64,000 nucleotides of DNA, from assembly GCF_001043175.1 (NCBI RefSeq), contig NZ_CP011494.1:2046001-2110000 (forward strand), given 5' to 3'. The notes beneath the pieces were generated by a model. The model was given only the letters and a program-made list of their open reading frames with translations. It searched no databases and was not told where the DNA came from. Of this stretch, positions 46,769 through 56,016 are shown in pieces (the first letter of the stretch is position 1; the number at the start of each line of letters is the position of its first letter). The position numbers and the translations under genes are program-made. The stretch is from Marinobacter psychrophilus (GTDB lineage: Bacteria; Pseudomonadota; Gammaproteobacteria; Pseudomonadales; Oleiphilaceae).

Positions 46769-48019
46769 TTAAATTCGGCTTTCATTATTTCTTCGTAAAG
46801 TCATGCCGGTTATGTAGAGATTATCTGTGTAAAGCGGGTCCAGCTGGCTTTTGTATTCCACTGCAATCTGGCTCTGGTCGTTGGGTGCCAGCGAGTTGAT
46901 CTGTGCTTCCAGCGTGGACAGCCAGGTGGCAGCATCCAATGTCAGACCGCTGCCGCTGAGGGCCTCTAAGGCATCAATTTCGCCGTCGCCAATATCGCCA
47001 TCCACCACGAACTGCACCAACTGTTCAATCAGCTCATCCACCGGATCTTCTTCTTCGAGGTCAGAGGCTCCAACAACGTCGAACTCGACGGTTTGCAGAG
47101 CAGATGTCGGTTCAGTGCCTTGCGGGTCAGCGCCCAAGGTGCGGGCGGTTTGCGCCAGAACAATCAGGTCTTCATCGTCTGTTGGGTCATAAATATCACC
47201 ACGAGCGATGATTGCGAAAGGCGCAACCTTGTTCAGCGGCGCCGGGCAGTGGCCGAGGTCCAGGTCGTCAATAGACGGGATATAACCGCGATTGTTGGCG
47301 AAATAGCTTTCAAAGCCACCCACCAATTTACTCAAACGTTGATCTTCACGCAAGCGCACCAGCGTCAGGCGCAGCTGATTAAGGGCATAGCTGAGGTTTT
47401 TCTGGCCTTGTTCCAACGCCGCTGGCAGATATTTCAGTAGCAGCCGTTTCAGGAACGGATCGTTGCCGGCCTGATCGGCCAGGTCCTGGGTGTTAAAGCT
47501 TTCAAACAAAGTGTTTAGTTGCCCTGCCCGCTCGATCACTTCGTGGTTCTTGCGAATTCGCAGATTCATATCGGTAATGTAGCTGAAGCCGCTACTGATG
47601 TAAGACGAGAAGGTATCGGTGGCGTTGCGGATGTCTTCAATAATTTCCGATAGGCATTCTTTAATTTCACTCTCAATTCGCAATTTGTCCGTGAACGCTG
47701 CGCGTTTTTTAGCTTCGCGATAATCCACAAACAGCCTATTCAGATCGCTCCAAAGGCGGTCAACCTGGGCACTGGCAAAGCGTCGGCGTTCCGATTCGGT
47801 GATGTGGTCTAACAGCCGCACCAGAACATTTTTCAGCTGCAGGTCTTCTGTGTCCCCCAGGCGCCACACCAGACGGTGGTGTTCCAGGGTTTCCAGTACG
47901 CCAACGTTGTCGTCGTTCAGGGCAATTCGGTTGCCACGGTTCAGATGGGCTTCCAGAATTGCGTCACCGTAAGTGGCCAGCGCCCGCAGGGTGGATTGCG
48001 CATCGTGGGTTCTGGCCAT
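46769..48019 (-). CDS. mksF: MksF, kleisin-like condensin subunit
   Basis: This 416-residue protein corresponds to MksF, the kleisin of the MksBEF condensin (JetA in Wadjet nomenclature). The N-terminal part includes a winged-helix-like region (VLETLEHHRLVWRLGDTED), the middle is helical (IESEIKECLSEIIEDIRN) and the C-terminus is acidic. It is the last of mksB-mksE-mksF on the minus strand, with its start overlapping the mksE stop. In Pseudomonas the same complex helps condense and segregate the chromosome. No nuclease-like subunit (MksG/JetD) is adjacent, so this is more likely a housekeeping condensin than an anti-plasmid system. Confidence 0.82.
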   Translation of the reverse strand: MARTHDAQSTLRALATYGDAILEAHLNRGNRIALNDDNVGVLETLEHHRLVWRLGDTEDLQLKNVLVRLLDHITESERRRFASAQVDRLWSDLNRLFVDYREAKKRAAFTDKLRIESEIKECLSEIIEDIRNATDTFSSYISSGFSYITDMNLRIRKNHEVIERAGQLNTLFESFNTQDLADQAGNDPFLKRLLLKYLPAALEQGQKNLSYALNQLRLTLVRLREDQRLSKLVGGFESYFANNRGYIPSIDDLDLGHCPAPLNKVAPFAIIARGDIYDPTDDEDLIVLAQTARTLGADPQGTEPTSALQTVEFDVVGASDLEEEDPVDELIEQLVQFVVDGDIGDGEIDALEALSGSGLTLDAATWLSTLEAQINSLAPNDQSQIAVEYKSQLDPLYTDNLYITGMTLRRNNESRI

Positions 48020-48657
48020 CAGACAATCCTCAGCTGCGGGTCGTCTTCAGTGCTGTCTTCGCGGATGCCTTCATGGGCCTGAATGAACGTCATCACGTCG
48101 TACAACCAGCTCCATTTTGCCGTCGCCAAAAACACGCTGCCGCTGGTGCCGATGGGTTTTAGATAGCCGGCTTTAGTCAGGTTCTCAAGCACCACACGCA
48201 ATTGGCCTGCGCTGTCGCTGCGTTTGGTGCGGAACAGGTCTTTTTCACACAGCGAACGCAATTTGGCTTCGAGCGACGGCGCAGTGGAAATGCGTTCCAG
48301 CAATTTGCCTTCACGCAGGTGTTCGCCCGCGGAAATTGGGCGTTGTGCGGCTTCCACCATCATCACCAGCCGTAAAAATTGCACCAGGGCTTCCAGGTGG
48401 TTGGCCACTTCGCGAAATTGCTGGCGCACGGCGTCTTTGGCGTCGGGGCGCGACAGATCCTGGTAAGAACACAGCCAGGCATCGTGGCTACTGGTTTGGC
48501 GCAGGGTACGGTTCATCTGTTGTAGAAAATCCGAAACTTTTTGCTGCACCGGTTGCGTCAGTAAATAGTTATACAGTTCATCGTGGCTGTATTCACAGAT
48601 GATTTCACCGGCCAGTAAGGCGCTTACCGTACGTTCGAACAGTGGATTAGTTTGCAT
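48019..48657 (-). CDS. mksE: MksE condensin subunit (DUF4194)
   Basis: From ATG 48657, preceded by GGAGG, the protein has 212 residues and the KITE-type winged-helix features of MksE/JetB: ALLAGEIICEYSHDELYNYL, TLRQTSSHDAWLCSYQD and a C-terminal LRVVLENLTKAGYLKPIG. It bridges MksF and the MksB heads. The start overlaps the 3' end of mksB by 11 bases and the stop overlaps mksF. Confidence 0.83.
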   Translation of the reverse strand: MQTNPLFERTVSALLAGEIICEYSHDELYNYLLTQPVQQKVSDFLQQMNRTLRQTSSHDAWLCSYQDLSRPDAKDAVRQQFREVANHLEALVQFLRLVMMVEAAQRPISAGEHLREGKLLERISTAPSLEAKLRSLCEKDLFRTKRSDSAGQLRVVLENLTKAGYLKPIGTSGSVFLATAKWSWLYDVMTFIQAHEGIREDSTEDDPQLRIV

Positions 48658-51600
48658 GACTGCCTCCTTCGATGGCGCTGGTAAACAAATCATCTGTCAG
48701 GTCGTCCGTTGCATCAGTGGCCGAACGCGGGCGGGTTACACTGGCCAGAAAATCGCTTTTCGGCGCGCTTGGTGCGGCGTTTTCAAAGTTGTGTACGCGG
48801 CCGTGCTGCAAGCTGATCTTGTTTTCAAAGAACTTGCGCAGCGGCCGGTCCAGTTTCGGACAGGCTGAGATCATGGTCAGGTTGTTGTGTTCCAGCATTT
48901 CTGCCATGCGTGCGATGTTATTGGAACTAAGAGTGCCCAACTCGTCTATCGGCCAGGTAATGCGGGTGTTCTTGTCCGGGCACAGGTAGCGAGTCAGGCC
49001 CATGAACACCGCCATAATCGCCAAGTACGTCAGGCCCTGGGAACTGGCGGTCAGGAAGTCGTTGTCGTTACGAATCACCGCTTCGCGACCGTTTTCTTTC
49101 ATGGTCAGATGCATATCCACCATGGATTCCACACTTTCACCCAGGCTAGCCGATTTCAAAGTGTCGCTGACCAGCTGGAACGCCATGGTAATGCTGTCAT
49201 CCGGCATTTCGCGGCGGTGCACTGCGTGCCATTCGCGCCACTGCACCACAAAACTCTTCAGGGGCTGCCAGCTTTCGTCGTCTTCAATCCGCGGCCTTAG
49301 CACCACTTGAATATCGCTTAGGGATTCAATGCGCTGATCAGTGTTGATTTTCTGGCGCAGAGTGCGGGACACGGCTTTCACTTCCCGAGCCATGGTTTCC
49401 AGGCTGTCGAAATAACGGCACAAGGTGTTGGCTTCAGAGGTAAACTGATCCACCAAAGTAGAGCGCAGTTGCGGAATGTCGGTGTCCAGAAGTGAACGCA
49501 AGTCTTGTACTTGCATGAGCTGGAAAGCCTCATCGAATTCCTGGGCTGGGTCTGCCAGACGCTGCCGGCGGAATTCACTCAGCTTTTGCCAAGCGCTCTG
49601 GATTTGGGTGCCGTTGTACTGATTCAGCACTGTGAGCGCGCGTTTGAAGGTAGCCATCACCTCGCGGCGCAGCTTGTCCAGACGCTCGTAGGCATCCTGC
49701 AGTTCGCCGGTCAGATTAACCATGTTGCCGGGCATCGCCATGTCATCGGGGGCGGTTTCGAACTTCTTCAGAATACCCTCGGCTTCCTCAATCTGCTTGG
49801 CCAGCGCGCCGATTCTCTGCTGATGCCGAGTAATGTCCGCATTTACCTGTTTAACACTTTCCTGGTGCTTGCGCAGACGTTCGCTGCGTCGGGTTTTTAT
49901 GTCCGCAACCTGTTTCTCCAGCAGGTTGCAGTCGCCAGTCAGGCCGTCTTTACGTGACCAGTCCTTGTCGAGCCAGTTTTTGTATTCGCGCACTATAGGC
50001 TCGGCTTGCTCAATTTCTTTCACCCGGTTTTTCAGGCTTTCAGCCTTGGCACGTGCTTGCTGCACCACTTTTGGATCTATGCCTTCGTCTTCTAATTTCT
50101 GGTTAAACGCCGTTTGTTTCAGCTCCAGGCGTTGTTCGTGCTCGCTAAGGGCTTGCTGAACCCGTTGTTGAGCGTGATCAATATTCAATTGCAGCTGGGA
50201 TTCGCGCTCGGCCCACTGGCCGCGCAAATCCATTAAACGCTTGGCAAACTGGCTGGTGGTGGCGGTTTCGCCCATTTCACTGTCTTTGTTGAACTGCTCC
50301 AGAAGGCTCTGTAGTTCGGTCACTTTTGCGCCTTGGGCTTGCTTGCGCTCGTTCAAAGCCTGGCGGATTTGCTCCCGCAGGGTCTTTAGGTAGTCACGCT
50401 GCCGAGTGAGCGAGTCATCAGTGAGCTTTTTCTCAGTGTTCATGTGTTCTACAGCGGAACACCGTGCCTGGTAGGCATCATTCCGATTACGCGCGGCTTT
50501 CTCTGTGTCATCCCGGGTTTTTCGTGCGGCCTGGCGTTTTTGATCAATGTTGTGCAAACGCGCTTGCAGGTCTTCTTCTGAGGCCGCAAAGTCTGGTGCG
50601 GAAATCGCATCGGTGTTCAGTACCCAGCCCATAACTTGTCGGCGTTCAGCAGCTGCAGTGCTGTGCATTAACGGGTTAAGGTCGGTACGCATCAGCAGAT
50701 CGGGGTGAATCACTTTTGCCAAGCCGTGGGCCCACCCCGAATCTTGTTTGCGCAACGCGGAAAGCCAGGTGTCATTATCTGGCGAAATCTGACGCTGTAA
50801 ATCTTCAAACGCCGCCGTTAGTGCATCGATTTGCTCTTGAGCGTGCAGAAGGTGTTTCTGAGCGGTATCGCGATCTTCCCGAGCCTGGTCTTTTTTGCGG
50901 TTAGCGTCGATCAACTCGCCTGAAACATGCTGCGCCTGTTCTTCGGCGTTTTGCACGGCCGCCTCGGCAGCGGCTATCTGACCGGTTTCGTCATCGTTAT
51001 AACTTTGATTATCACGCAGGGTTTCGGCGCGGGCCAACTGGCTTTGAATGGCGGAGCGTTCCTGACTTCGCTCTTCGCGCTGCTGGCCTATTTCACGGGT
51101 TTTCTCGTGGTCCAGAGCGCTGATGGCTTTGTCGTGTTGGTAAGCCGCGTCTTTGCGCGCGGTCTCAGCGTCGCTGACCTTCCGCTCGCGATCGCCCTGC
51201 TCGAGGGAAAAGGCACTCTTTAACTCACTGACCTCGTGTCTGAACTCGCTTTCGACCTGAGTCACTTTGCTGGTCAAGCCAGTCAGATCCGAATCAGCAT
51301 CGACTTTTTGGCGGCGATATTCACCAATATTTTGAAGATCCTGGGTCAGTTCAGGCGCTCTTTCGGTATCGTAGTACTCGCGCTTTTTATAGATGCCGTC
51401 AAGGTCACCCTCTTTCACTTTCAGCTCGTAGTTTTTGTCCGCCAGAACCCCCGCAATCTCGTCGTCGGACTGGCGCTGCTGTTCGCTTTCCTCGTTAATA
51501 CGCTCTTTCAGTTTGGCGATGTCGCGGGCAATGTCGGCTTTACTGTCATTGGCCTCGTCGACGGTCGCCGTCAAGCTGGCGACTGTGCGCCGGCTGGCAG

Positions 51601-52423
51601 CCAGAATAGCCTGGCGCTCATTTTCTTGCTGCAGGCACTCGCGAATTTTGGCTTCTTCTTTTTCAAAAGCCTTGATGCTGCGAATATCACTCACCAGGCC
51701 GCTTTCGTCGATGGTTTTGGGCCGACCATGAATGTGAATATTGTCAAATTGTGTTTCGCAAATCATTGCTTTGAAACTGGACATCAAACGGTTTTTATTC
51801 AGCACCACGTGGGTCAGACGTTCAATATTGCTCATGTGCGTGTCGGCACTCCCCATGCCAAAGTCCGCTGCTAGGCCTTGCAGTTTGCGCGCATCAGCGG
51901 CGGAACGTTTCAATAGGCGGGAGTTGCGCTGGATAATGGCGCGGTAACTGGTGATGGTGTCGATTATCCGAGACACATTGCGCTTTAACTCGCGAAGCTT
52001 TTCAAAAACGGCGTCGGCGGTTGCACCGGCTTTCAACATTTCGATGACGTCTGGCGCAAAAAAAGTGTCCGCAGCTGAACCTTCCACAAAGCGGTAGCAC
52101 AGCTTCCCCGAGTGGTGCCGAAACATGACGGAGCAACAAGTACCGCGGTGGCGGCTGTACTCGAAAATCACCAGGCTCTGCAGGCTCGGCAAGTAGTAAT
52201 CCAAAAACGACAGGCGGCCGGAACCCTTGCTGACAATGCGCTCGGGTTCTTCGCCGTAAAACGCCGGAATTAGCGCCAGAATCGAGGTTTTCCCGGCGCC
52301 GTTCACGCCGCCTACATGGGTGCGCTCGCGGCAGTCGATGCGAATGGTCCGGCCCTTCACCTGGGTAAACGAATGGTGCAGGATAATACTCTCCAGCCCA
52401 TAATTTTGCTCTGTCGCAGCCAC
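48647..52423 (-). CDS. mksB: MksB, SMC-like condensin ATPase
   Basis: This 1258-residue SMC-like ATPase has Walker A in THVGGVNGAGKTSILALIP near residue 40, long coiled coils from about 230 to 1000 interrupted by a hinge region near 560-640, a signature-like LTASSQGLTYLAIM and Walker B WPIDELGTLS at the C-terminal end. It dimerises and extrudes DNA loops together with MksE and MksF. It is first in the mksBEF operon, and its promoter shares a 262-base region with the divergent tus gene. The size agrees with MksB of pseudomonads. Confidence 0.87.
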   Translation of the reverse strand: MAATEQNYGLESIILHHSFTQVKGRTIRIDCRERTHVGGVNGAGKTSILALIPAFYGEEPERIVSKGSGRLSFLDYYLPSLQSLVIFEYSRHRGTCCSVMFRHHSGKLCYRFVEGSAADTFFAPDVIEMLKAGATADAVFEKLRELKRNVSRIIDTITSYRAIIQRNSRLLKRSAADARKLQGLAADFGMGSADTHMSNIERLTHVVLNKNRLMSSFKAMICETQFDNIHIHGRPKTIDESGLVSDIRSIKAFEKEEAKIRECLQQENERQAILAASRRTVASLTATVDEANDSKADIARDIAKLKERINEESEQQRQSDDEIAGVLADKNYELKVKEGDLDGIYKKREYYDTERAPELTQDLQNIGEYRRQKVDADSDLTGLTSKVTQVESEFRHEVSELKSAFSLEQGDRERKVSDAETARKDAAYQHDKAISALDHEKTREIGQQREERSQERSAIQSQLARAETLRDNQSYNDDETGQIAAAEAAVQNAEEQAQHVSGELIDANRKKDQAREDRDTAQKHLLHAQEQIDALTAAFEDLQRQISPDNDTWLSALRKQDSGWAHGLAKVIHPDLLMRTDLNPLMHSTAAAERRQVMGWVLNTDAISAPDFAASEEDLQARLHNIDQKRQAARKTRDDTEKAARNRNDAYQARCSAVEHMNTEKKLTDDSLTRQRDYLKTLREQIRQALNERKQAQGAKVTELQSLLEQFNKDSEMGETATTSQFAKRLMDLRGQWAERESQLQLNIDHAQQRVQQALSEHEQRLELKQTAFNQKLEDEGIDPKVVQQARAKAESLKNRVKEIEQAEPIVREYKNWLDKDWSRKDGLTGDCNLLEKQVADIKTRRSERLRKHQESVKQVNADITRHQQRIGALAKQIEEAEGILKKFETAPDDMAMPGNMVNLTGELQDAYERLDKLRREVMATFKRALTVLNQYNGTQIQSAWQKLSEFRRQRLADPAQEFDEAFQLMQVQDLRSLLDTDIPQLRSTLVDQFTSEANTLCRYFDSLETMAREVKAVSRTLRQKINTDQRIESLSDIQVVLRPRIEDDESWQPLKSFVVQWREWHAVHRREMPDDSITMAFQLVSDTLKSASLGESVESMVDMHLTMKENGREAVIRNDNDFLTASSQGLTYLAIMAVFMGLTRYLCPDKNTRITWPIDELGTLSSNNIARMAEMLEHNNLTMISACPKLDRPLRKFFENKISLQHGRVHNFENAAPSAPKSDFLASVTRPRSATDATDDLTDDLFTSAIEGGSHAN

Positions 52424-52614
52424 CGTCTTTCTCCTCGCTTTAATGCCTGATCAGTAGATTTCCGGCGGGTATTCTAGCTTGTTTTAAGCGTAAACCCGTG
52501 CTTAATCGGAAGGAATTTGTGCAATGTGCCGCGATGAAGACCTTGGCTGCGCTCTATTAGCCGTTTGATTAATGTGTGTTCGTCCGGTTACCTGTTTGTT
52601 GGGCATAATGTTAG

Positions 52615-52667
52615 ATGTTGAGGGTTAGTGACCTTTTTGATACGCTGTTGCATGTTGGTATAGTTTT
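52615..52667 (+). promoter_or_regulatory. candidate Ter-like Tus-binding sites upstream of tus
   Basis: Two ATGTTG motifs in the same orientation lie at 52615-52620 and 52652-52657. ATGTTG is the invariant heart of E. coli Ter sites. The second is in TTGCATGTTGGTATAGTTTT, matching 11 of 20 positions of E. coli TerC, and is 28 bases before the tus start, where TerB sits in E. coli and mediates autorepression. The match is incomplete, so this is only a candidate. Confidence 0.35.
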
Positions 52668-52685
52668 AACAAATCAGGAAGTAAA

Positions 52686-53612
52686 ATGGCTTATTCGCTT
52701 TTACAACTAGACACTCTTCAAAAAATTGTTCTGGCGGTTGAATGTCTGGAGCGCCTCTGTGCCGACGCCAAACAATTGTTGAAGCAAGCCAACCCCGTTC
52801 AATGCCGCATCTATCAAATCCCGCGCACTGTTCGTGAAAACGAGAGCCAGCCTGTGACCGATATACATCCCACCGACCTTTCTGGAACAGAAGCCTTTCA
52901 TGCGGCACTTCACGCAATGACTGATTGGTACGGCCATCCGCAATACAGCACCAAAGTTGTCAACCGGGTTCCCGGTGCATTGGTGTTGACCAACGTCGAT
53001 GAAAGTCAAATTCTAGATCGAATGGCTGAGATCAATCGCAGCAAGACCTCCATAGAGTCTCTAATACCAAGCCTTGGCAATCGGGATGATCGTTTCGAAC
53101 TGCTGCACAGGCATTTTCCCTGGCTGATTCTGGCCCAACTTACCCGACGTTTACAGGTTTTGCCCTGCTCTCCCCCACTGCAGTCCTGCACCTTTACCTG
53201 GGGCATAAAAACAGAGATTAAAAAGATGACTGCGGATCAGGTATGCGAAAGGCTGGAATCGTTTCGGCAACGCCCGCGCTCAACGATTGACGACGTTCCC
53301 TGGGACATCAAGATTGATCGAGAAATTATGGCCATTCGCTCATTGCCAGCATCCGCACAACTGCGGTCGCGCCGCGTACTTCGTGTTCGCCCGTTAGCAA
53401 ATCTTCGCTATCGCGCGATTGATGGCGAACCGGCAAAAACCTACATGCGCGAAGCCCATACGCCTATTCTAATGCTGAACCCTAGCAGGCCGATTAAGCT
53501 GGGAGTTCTGAAAAACTACGATGTGCAAACTCGAAGCGGTCGCCAACGTCTTAAAGACCGTAGGCACTATGAAAAAGTAAGTGATTTGTTGCCCATATAC
53601 CTGCAATCCTAA
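52686..53612 (+). CDS. tus: Tus, DNA replication terminus site-binding protein
   Basis: This 308-residue protein aligns over its full length with E. coli Tus (309 residues), which binds Ter sites and stops forks arriving from one side. Matching segments include VNRVPGALVLTNVDESQILDR, shown in part as NRVPGALVLTN, then RFELLHRHFPWLI, QSCTFTWGIK and ALPQNAKL-like SLPASAQLRSRRVLRVRPLA. In the pocket that traps the flipped Ter cytosine, Phe137 and His141 are kept, but Trp146 replaces the E. coli Gly149. Lys90 matches a DNA-contacting Lys. It is divergent from the mksBEF operon, and Ter-like sequences lie upstream. It has only rarely been described outside Enterobacterales. Confidence 0.88.
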   Translation: MAYSLLQLDTLQKIVLAVECLERLCADAKQLLKQANPVQCRIYQIPRTVRENESQPVTDIHPTDLSGTEAFHAALHAMTDWYGHPQYSTKVVNRVPGALVLTNVDESQILDRMAEINRSKTSIESLIPSLGNRDDRFELLHRHFPWLILAQLTRRLQVLPCSPPLQSCTFTWGIKTEIKKMTADQVCERLESFRQRPRSTIDDVPWDIKIDREIMAIRSLPASAQLRSRRVLRVRPLANLRYRAIDGEPAKTYMREAHTPILMLNPSRPIKLGVLKNYDVQTRSGRQRLKDRRHYEKVSDLLPIYLQS

Positions 53613-53662
53613 TGGTTTTAACCGCGATAACTGCGCTTAACCGCAACCAACGCGATGCAAAT

Positions 53663-54265
53663 TCACGATGGAGTCTTATTGTTTTCAGCAATTTTCTCCA
53701 GGCTAATAAACTCACACTGTTTAACAGCAATAAAGCCGTTCGTGGAATCCACCAAAATGTTGTCGTCGCTCATAAAACGACGACCCAAAAGCACTGGGTA
53801 GGAAAACTTTGCGCGATCGGCCAATGAAAACTGGGTTGTATGCACTTCGCCCGACACGCAAAAATCCATGTTTACCACATAGCGCCGTTGCGATGGTGCT
53901 CCCTTGCGTTTAACCAGCACTACCCGCTCCACCGGCAGTTCAAATTCCAGCACCACTTCGTCATGGCTGATCTTCCCTTCGCTGGGCTGGTCTTCGTGGT
54001 CGCCCAAAGGCAACTCAAAGCTAACCCAGCGTTCATCGTCTTTATCGAATTCCTCAACATTCACCGCGTGCAGCGATGACGTCTTGGCACCCGTATCCAA
54101 CCTTGCTTTTAGCCGCACGCCGCTGTCCTGCATTACCACCCATTCCACAAATCCAAGAGTTTCGCCGGGGCGTTTGCCATTGGCTTTGTCTTGGGCGCTG
54201 GCAAGGGATGCCCACGAAAGCGCGGTGACAAGCGCAGTGATGAGCAAAAAGCGTGCGTGATTCAT
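53663..54265 (-). CDS. Periplasmic retropepsin-like (RimB/DUF785-type) protease
   Basis: From ATG 54265 the product has 200 residues; the longer frame is not supported. A signal peptide ends at ASLASA. The mature domain has the aspartic-protease motif ARLDTGAKTSSLHA, a second half with VVNMDFCVSGEVHTTQFSL and PVLLGRRFMSDDNILVD, as in the family annotated ATP-dependent zinc protease or RimB-like, which is in fact retropepsin-like. Its substrate is unknown; some members process or hydrolyse glutamate-rich peptides. It converges on tus. Confidence 0.8.
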   Translation of the reverse strand: MNHARFLLITALVTALSWASLASAQDKANGKRPGETLGFVEWVVMQDSGVRLKARLDTGAKTSSLHAVNVEEFDKDDERWVSFELPLGDHEDQPSEGKISHDEVVLEFELPVERVVLVKRKGAPSQRRYVVNMDFCVSGEVHTTQFSLADRAKFSYPVLLGRRFMSDDNILVDSTNGFIAVKQCEFISLEKIAENNKTPS

Positions 54266-54487
54266 AATCCGTCCCGTTTGATGAAAGATAACGTTTGCAA
54301 GCAGTGAAAGACCCCCAAGATAACCTCTGATAAAACATGATAAAAGCACTCGATGATGCTTTAACAGCAATGTAATTGACCGGTAATCAGGGCCTTTTTT
54401 AACACCGCCCACGGCCCGCCAAGTTGCGGAGCTGGCGCCTCGGGAGTATCCTTGGCAACCTTTGTATAACCTCGATTCGAGTACCGT

Positions 54488-55939
54488 TTGAGAAACCTCA
54501 CGCCCGTTGTATTTATCATCAGTGCCATGTTTATACTTTTAAGTATTTTCATGATGTTACCGCCACTTATTCTGATGGGTTCTGACGCTCCTAACAGCGC
54601 TGCGTTTATGGAATCGGCGGGCATTGTGTGCATATTGGGGCTAGTTGGCATACTGGCAACCTATCGCCAGTCCAGAGACTTGAAACCGCGTTTCATGTTT
54701 ATGCTGACAGTATCGAGCTGGTTCTTCATCGCTATGTTTTCTTCGCTTCCTTTTTATCTGAGTGATAACAACATATCAGCGGCTAACGCTTTTTTTGAGG
54801 GAACCTCGGGCATCACCACCACCGGTGCAACGGTATTCAGTAATCTGGACACTATGGACCGTGATCTGCTGCTTTGGCGTTCTATTCTGCAATGGATAGG
54901 TGGCATTGGCATTATCGGTATGTTCGTTGCTGTGCTTCCATTTTTACGGGTAGGCGGTATGCGCCTTTTTGCTACCGAATCGTCAGAGTGGACCGACAAA
55001 GCTCTGCCCCGGATGAAAACCCTGAGTCGCGGATTATTAGGGGTGTACCTACTTTTCTCAGTAGTCGCAGTACTGACCTATTGGGTGTCGGGCATGACAT
55101 TGTTTGATGCCTTTAACCATGGCCTAACGAGCATCTCCACCGGCGGCTTTTCTACATCAGATTTGTCTATGGGCAAATTCAACGACCTAATTCTCTTGGA
55201 ATCTACGTTTTTTATGATTCTGGGCAGTGTGCCTTTCTTTCTATTTGTGCGGGAATTGCATGGCCAGCGTGGCGTGTTGTTCCGTGACCAACAGGTGCGG
55301 CTATTCCTGATCATCCTGCTGATTGTACCCTTGCTGTTAACGCTGTATCGCTGGGCGGTATCTGCCGTTCCCTTCAATCCGGTTAGCAATTACATATCCA
55401 CACTGTTTAATGTCACCTCCGTGGTCACCACCACCGGTTACGCGTCGGAAGATTACTCTGCATGGGGCCCGTTGGCCTTTGTTGTGTTCTTCTTTTTAAT
55501 GTTTGTGGGCGGTTGCTCCGGCTCCACATCTGGCGGCATGAAAATATTTCGCTTTCAACTGTCAGTCATTGTTCTACGTGAGAATCTGATGCGCTTGCTT
55601 CATCCGCGGGCCGTATTAACCCGTAATTACAACGGTCGTGCCGTTAGCGACGAGATTATTACCTCGATGATCGCCTACACATTCATCTTCCTGCTGTGCC
55701 TGTTGATTTTGACGGTTTCGCTGGCCGCTATGCAGCTGGACTTCACCACGTCTTTGTCCGGTGCATTGACGGCTTTGACCAATGTTGGTCCGGGCTTGGG
55801 TGATATCATAGGCCCTGCCGGGAATTTTGGGCCGCTGCCAGATGCCGCTAAATGGCTGTTGGGCGTAGGTATGCTGATGGGACGTTTAGAAATATTGAGC
55901 GTGGTAGTGGTGCTGTCGCCGGCTTTCTGGCGTAGTTAA
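54488..55939 (+). CDS. trkH: TrkH potassium uptake channel
   Basis: This 483-residue membrane protein is a TrkH/TrkG-type K+ translocating subunit. Its four pore loops carry selectivity-filter glycines: TSGITTTGATVF, GLTSISTGGFSTS, TSVVTTTGYASED and ALTNVGPGLGD. The only upstream start in frame is TTG 54488 (residues RNLTPVVFII follow), after a TAA; ATG 54527 would cut the first helix. Regulatory TrkA is not in the window. It is divergent from the protease gene and ends at a hairpin. It complements the Na+/cation machinery encoded 11-20 kb upstream. Confidence 0.92.
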   Translation: MRNLTPVVFIISAMFILLSIFMMLPPLILMGSDAPNSAAFMESAGIVCILGLVGILATYRQSRDLKPRFMFMLTVSSWFFIAMFSSLPFYLSDNNISAANAFFEGTSGITTTGATVFSNLDTMDRDLLLWRSILQWIGGIGIIGMFVAVLPFLRVGGMRLFATESSEWTDKALPRMKTLSRGLLGVYLLFSVVAVLTYWVSGMTLFDAFNHGLTSISTGGFSTSDLSMGKFNDLILLESTFFMILGSVPFFLFVRELHGQRGVLFRDQQVRLFLIILLIVPLLLTLYRWAVSAVPFNPVSNYISTLFNVTSVVTTTGYASEDYSAWGPLAFVVFFFLMFVGGCSGSTSGGMKIFRFQLSVIVLRENLMRLLHPRAVLTRNYNGRAVSDEIITSMIAYTFIFLLCLLILTVSLAAMQLDFTTSLSGALTALTNVGPGLGDIIGPAGNFGPLPDAAKWLLGVGMLMGRLEILSVVVVLSPAFWRS

Positions 55940-55942
55940 ACG

Positions 55943-55962
55943 TGCCGCGCCTAAGCGCGGCA
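55943..55962. terminator. hairpin between convergent trkH and acyltransferase genes
   Basis: TGCCGCGC / GCGCGGCA forms a perfect 8-base-pair stem with a CTAA loop just after the trkH stop. It lacks a clear T run, so termination may be weak. It separates two convergent genes. Confidence 0.5.
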
Positions 55963-56016
55963 GTTCCGTACTTTCTAGTCAATTCCTGCCAAACTAATCA
56001 AGTTCCAGCACTCTCA

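Noticed and set aside
50927..51874. plus-strand open frames of 98 and 212 codons inside mksB
   Set aside because: They are antisense to the coiled-coil region of mksB, where heptad-rich codons leave the reverse frames open.
52601..52627. dif-like sequence GGCATAATGTTAGATGTTGA near tus
   Set aside because: The left arm resembles the XerC half of dif, but the spacer is only about 4 bases and the XerD arm matches poorly; functional dif sites need 6-8.
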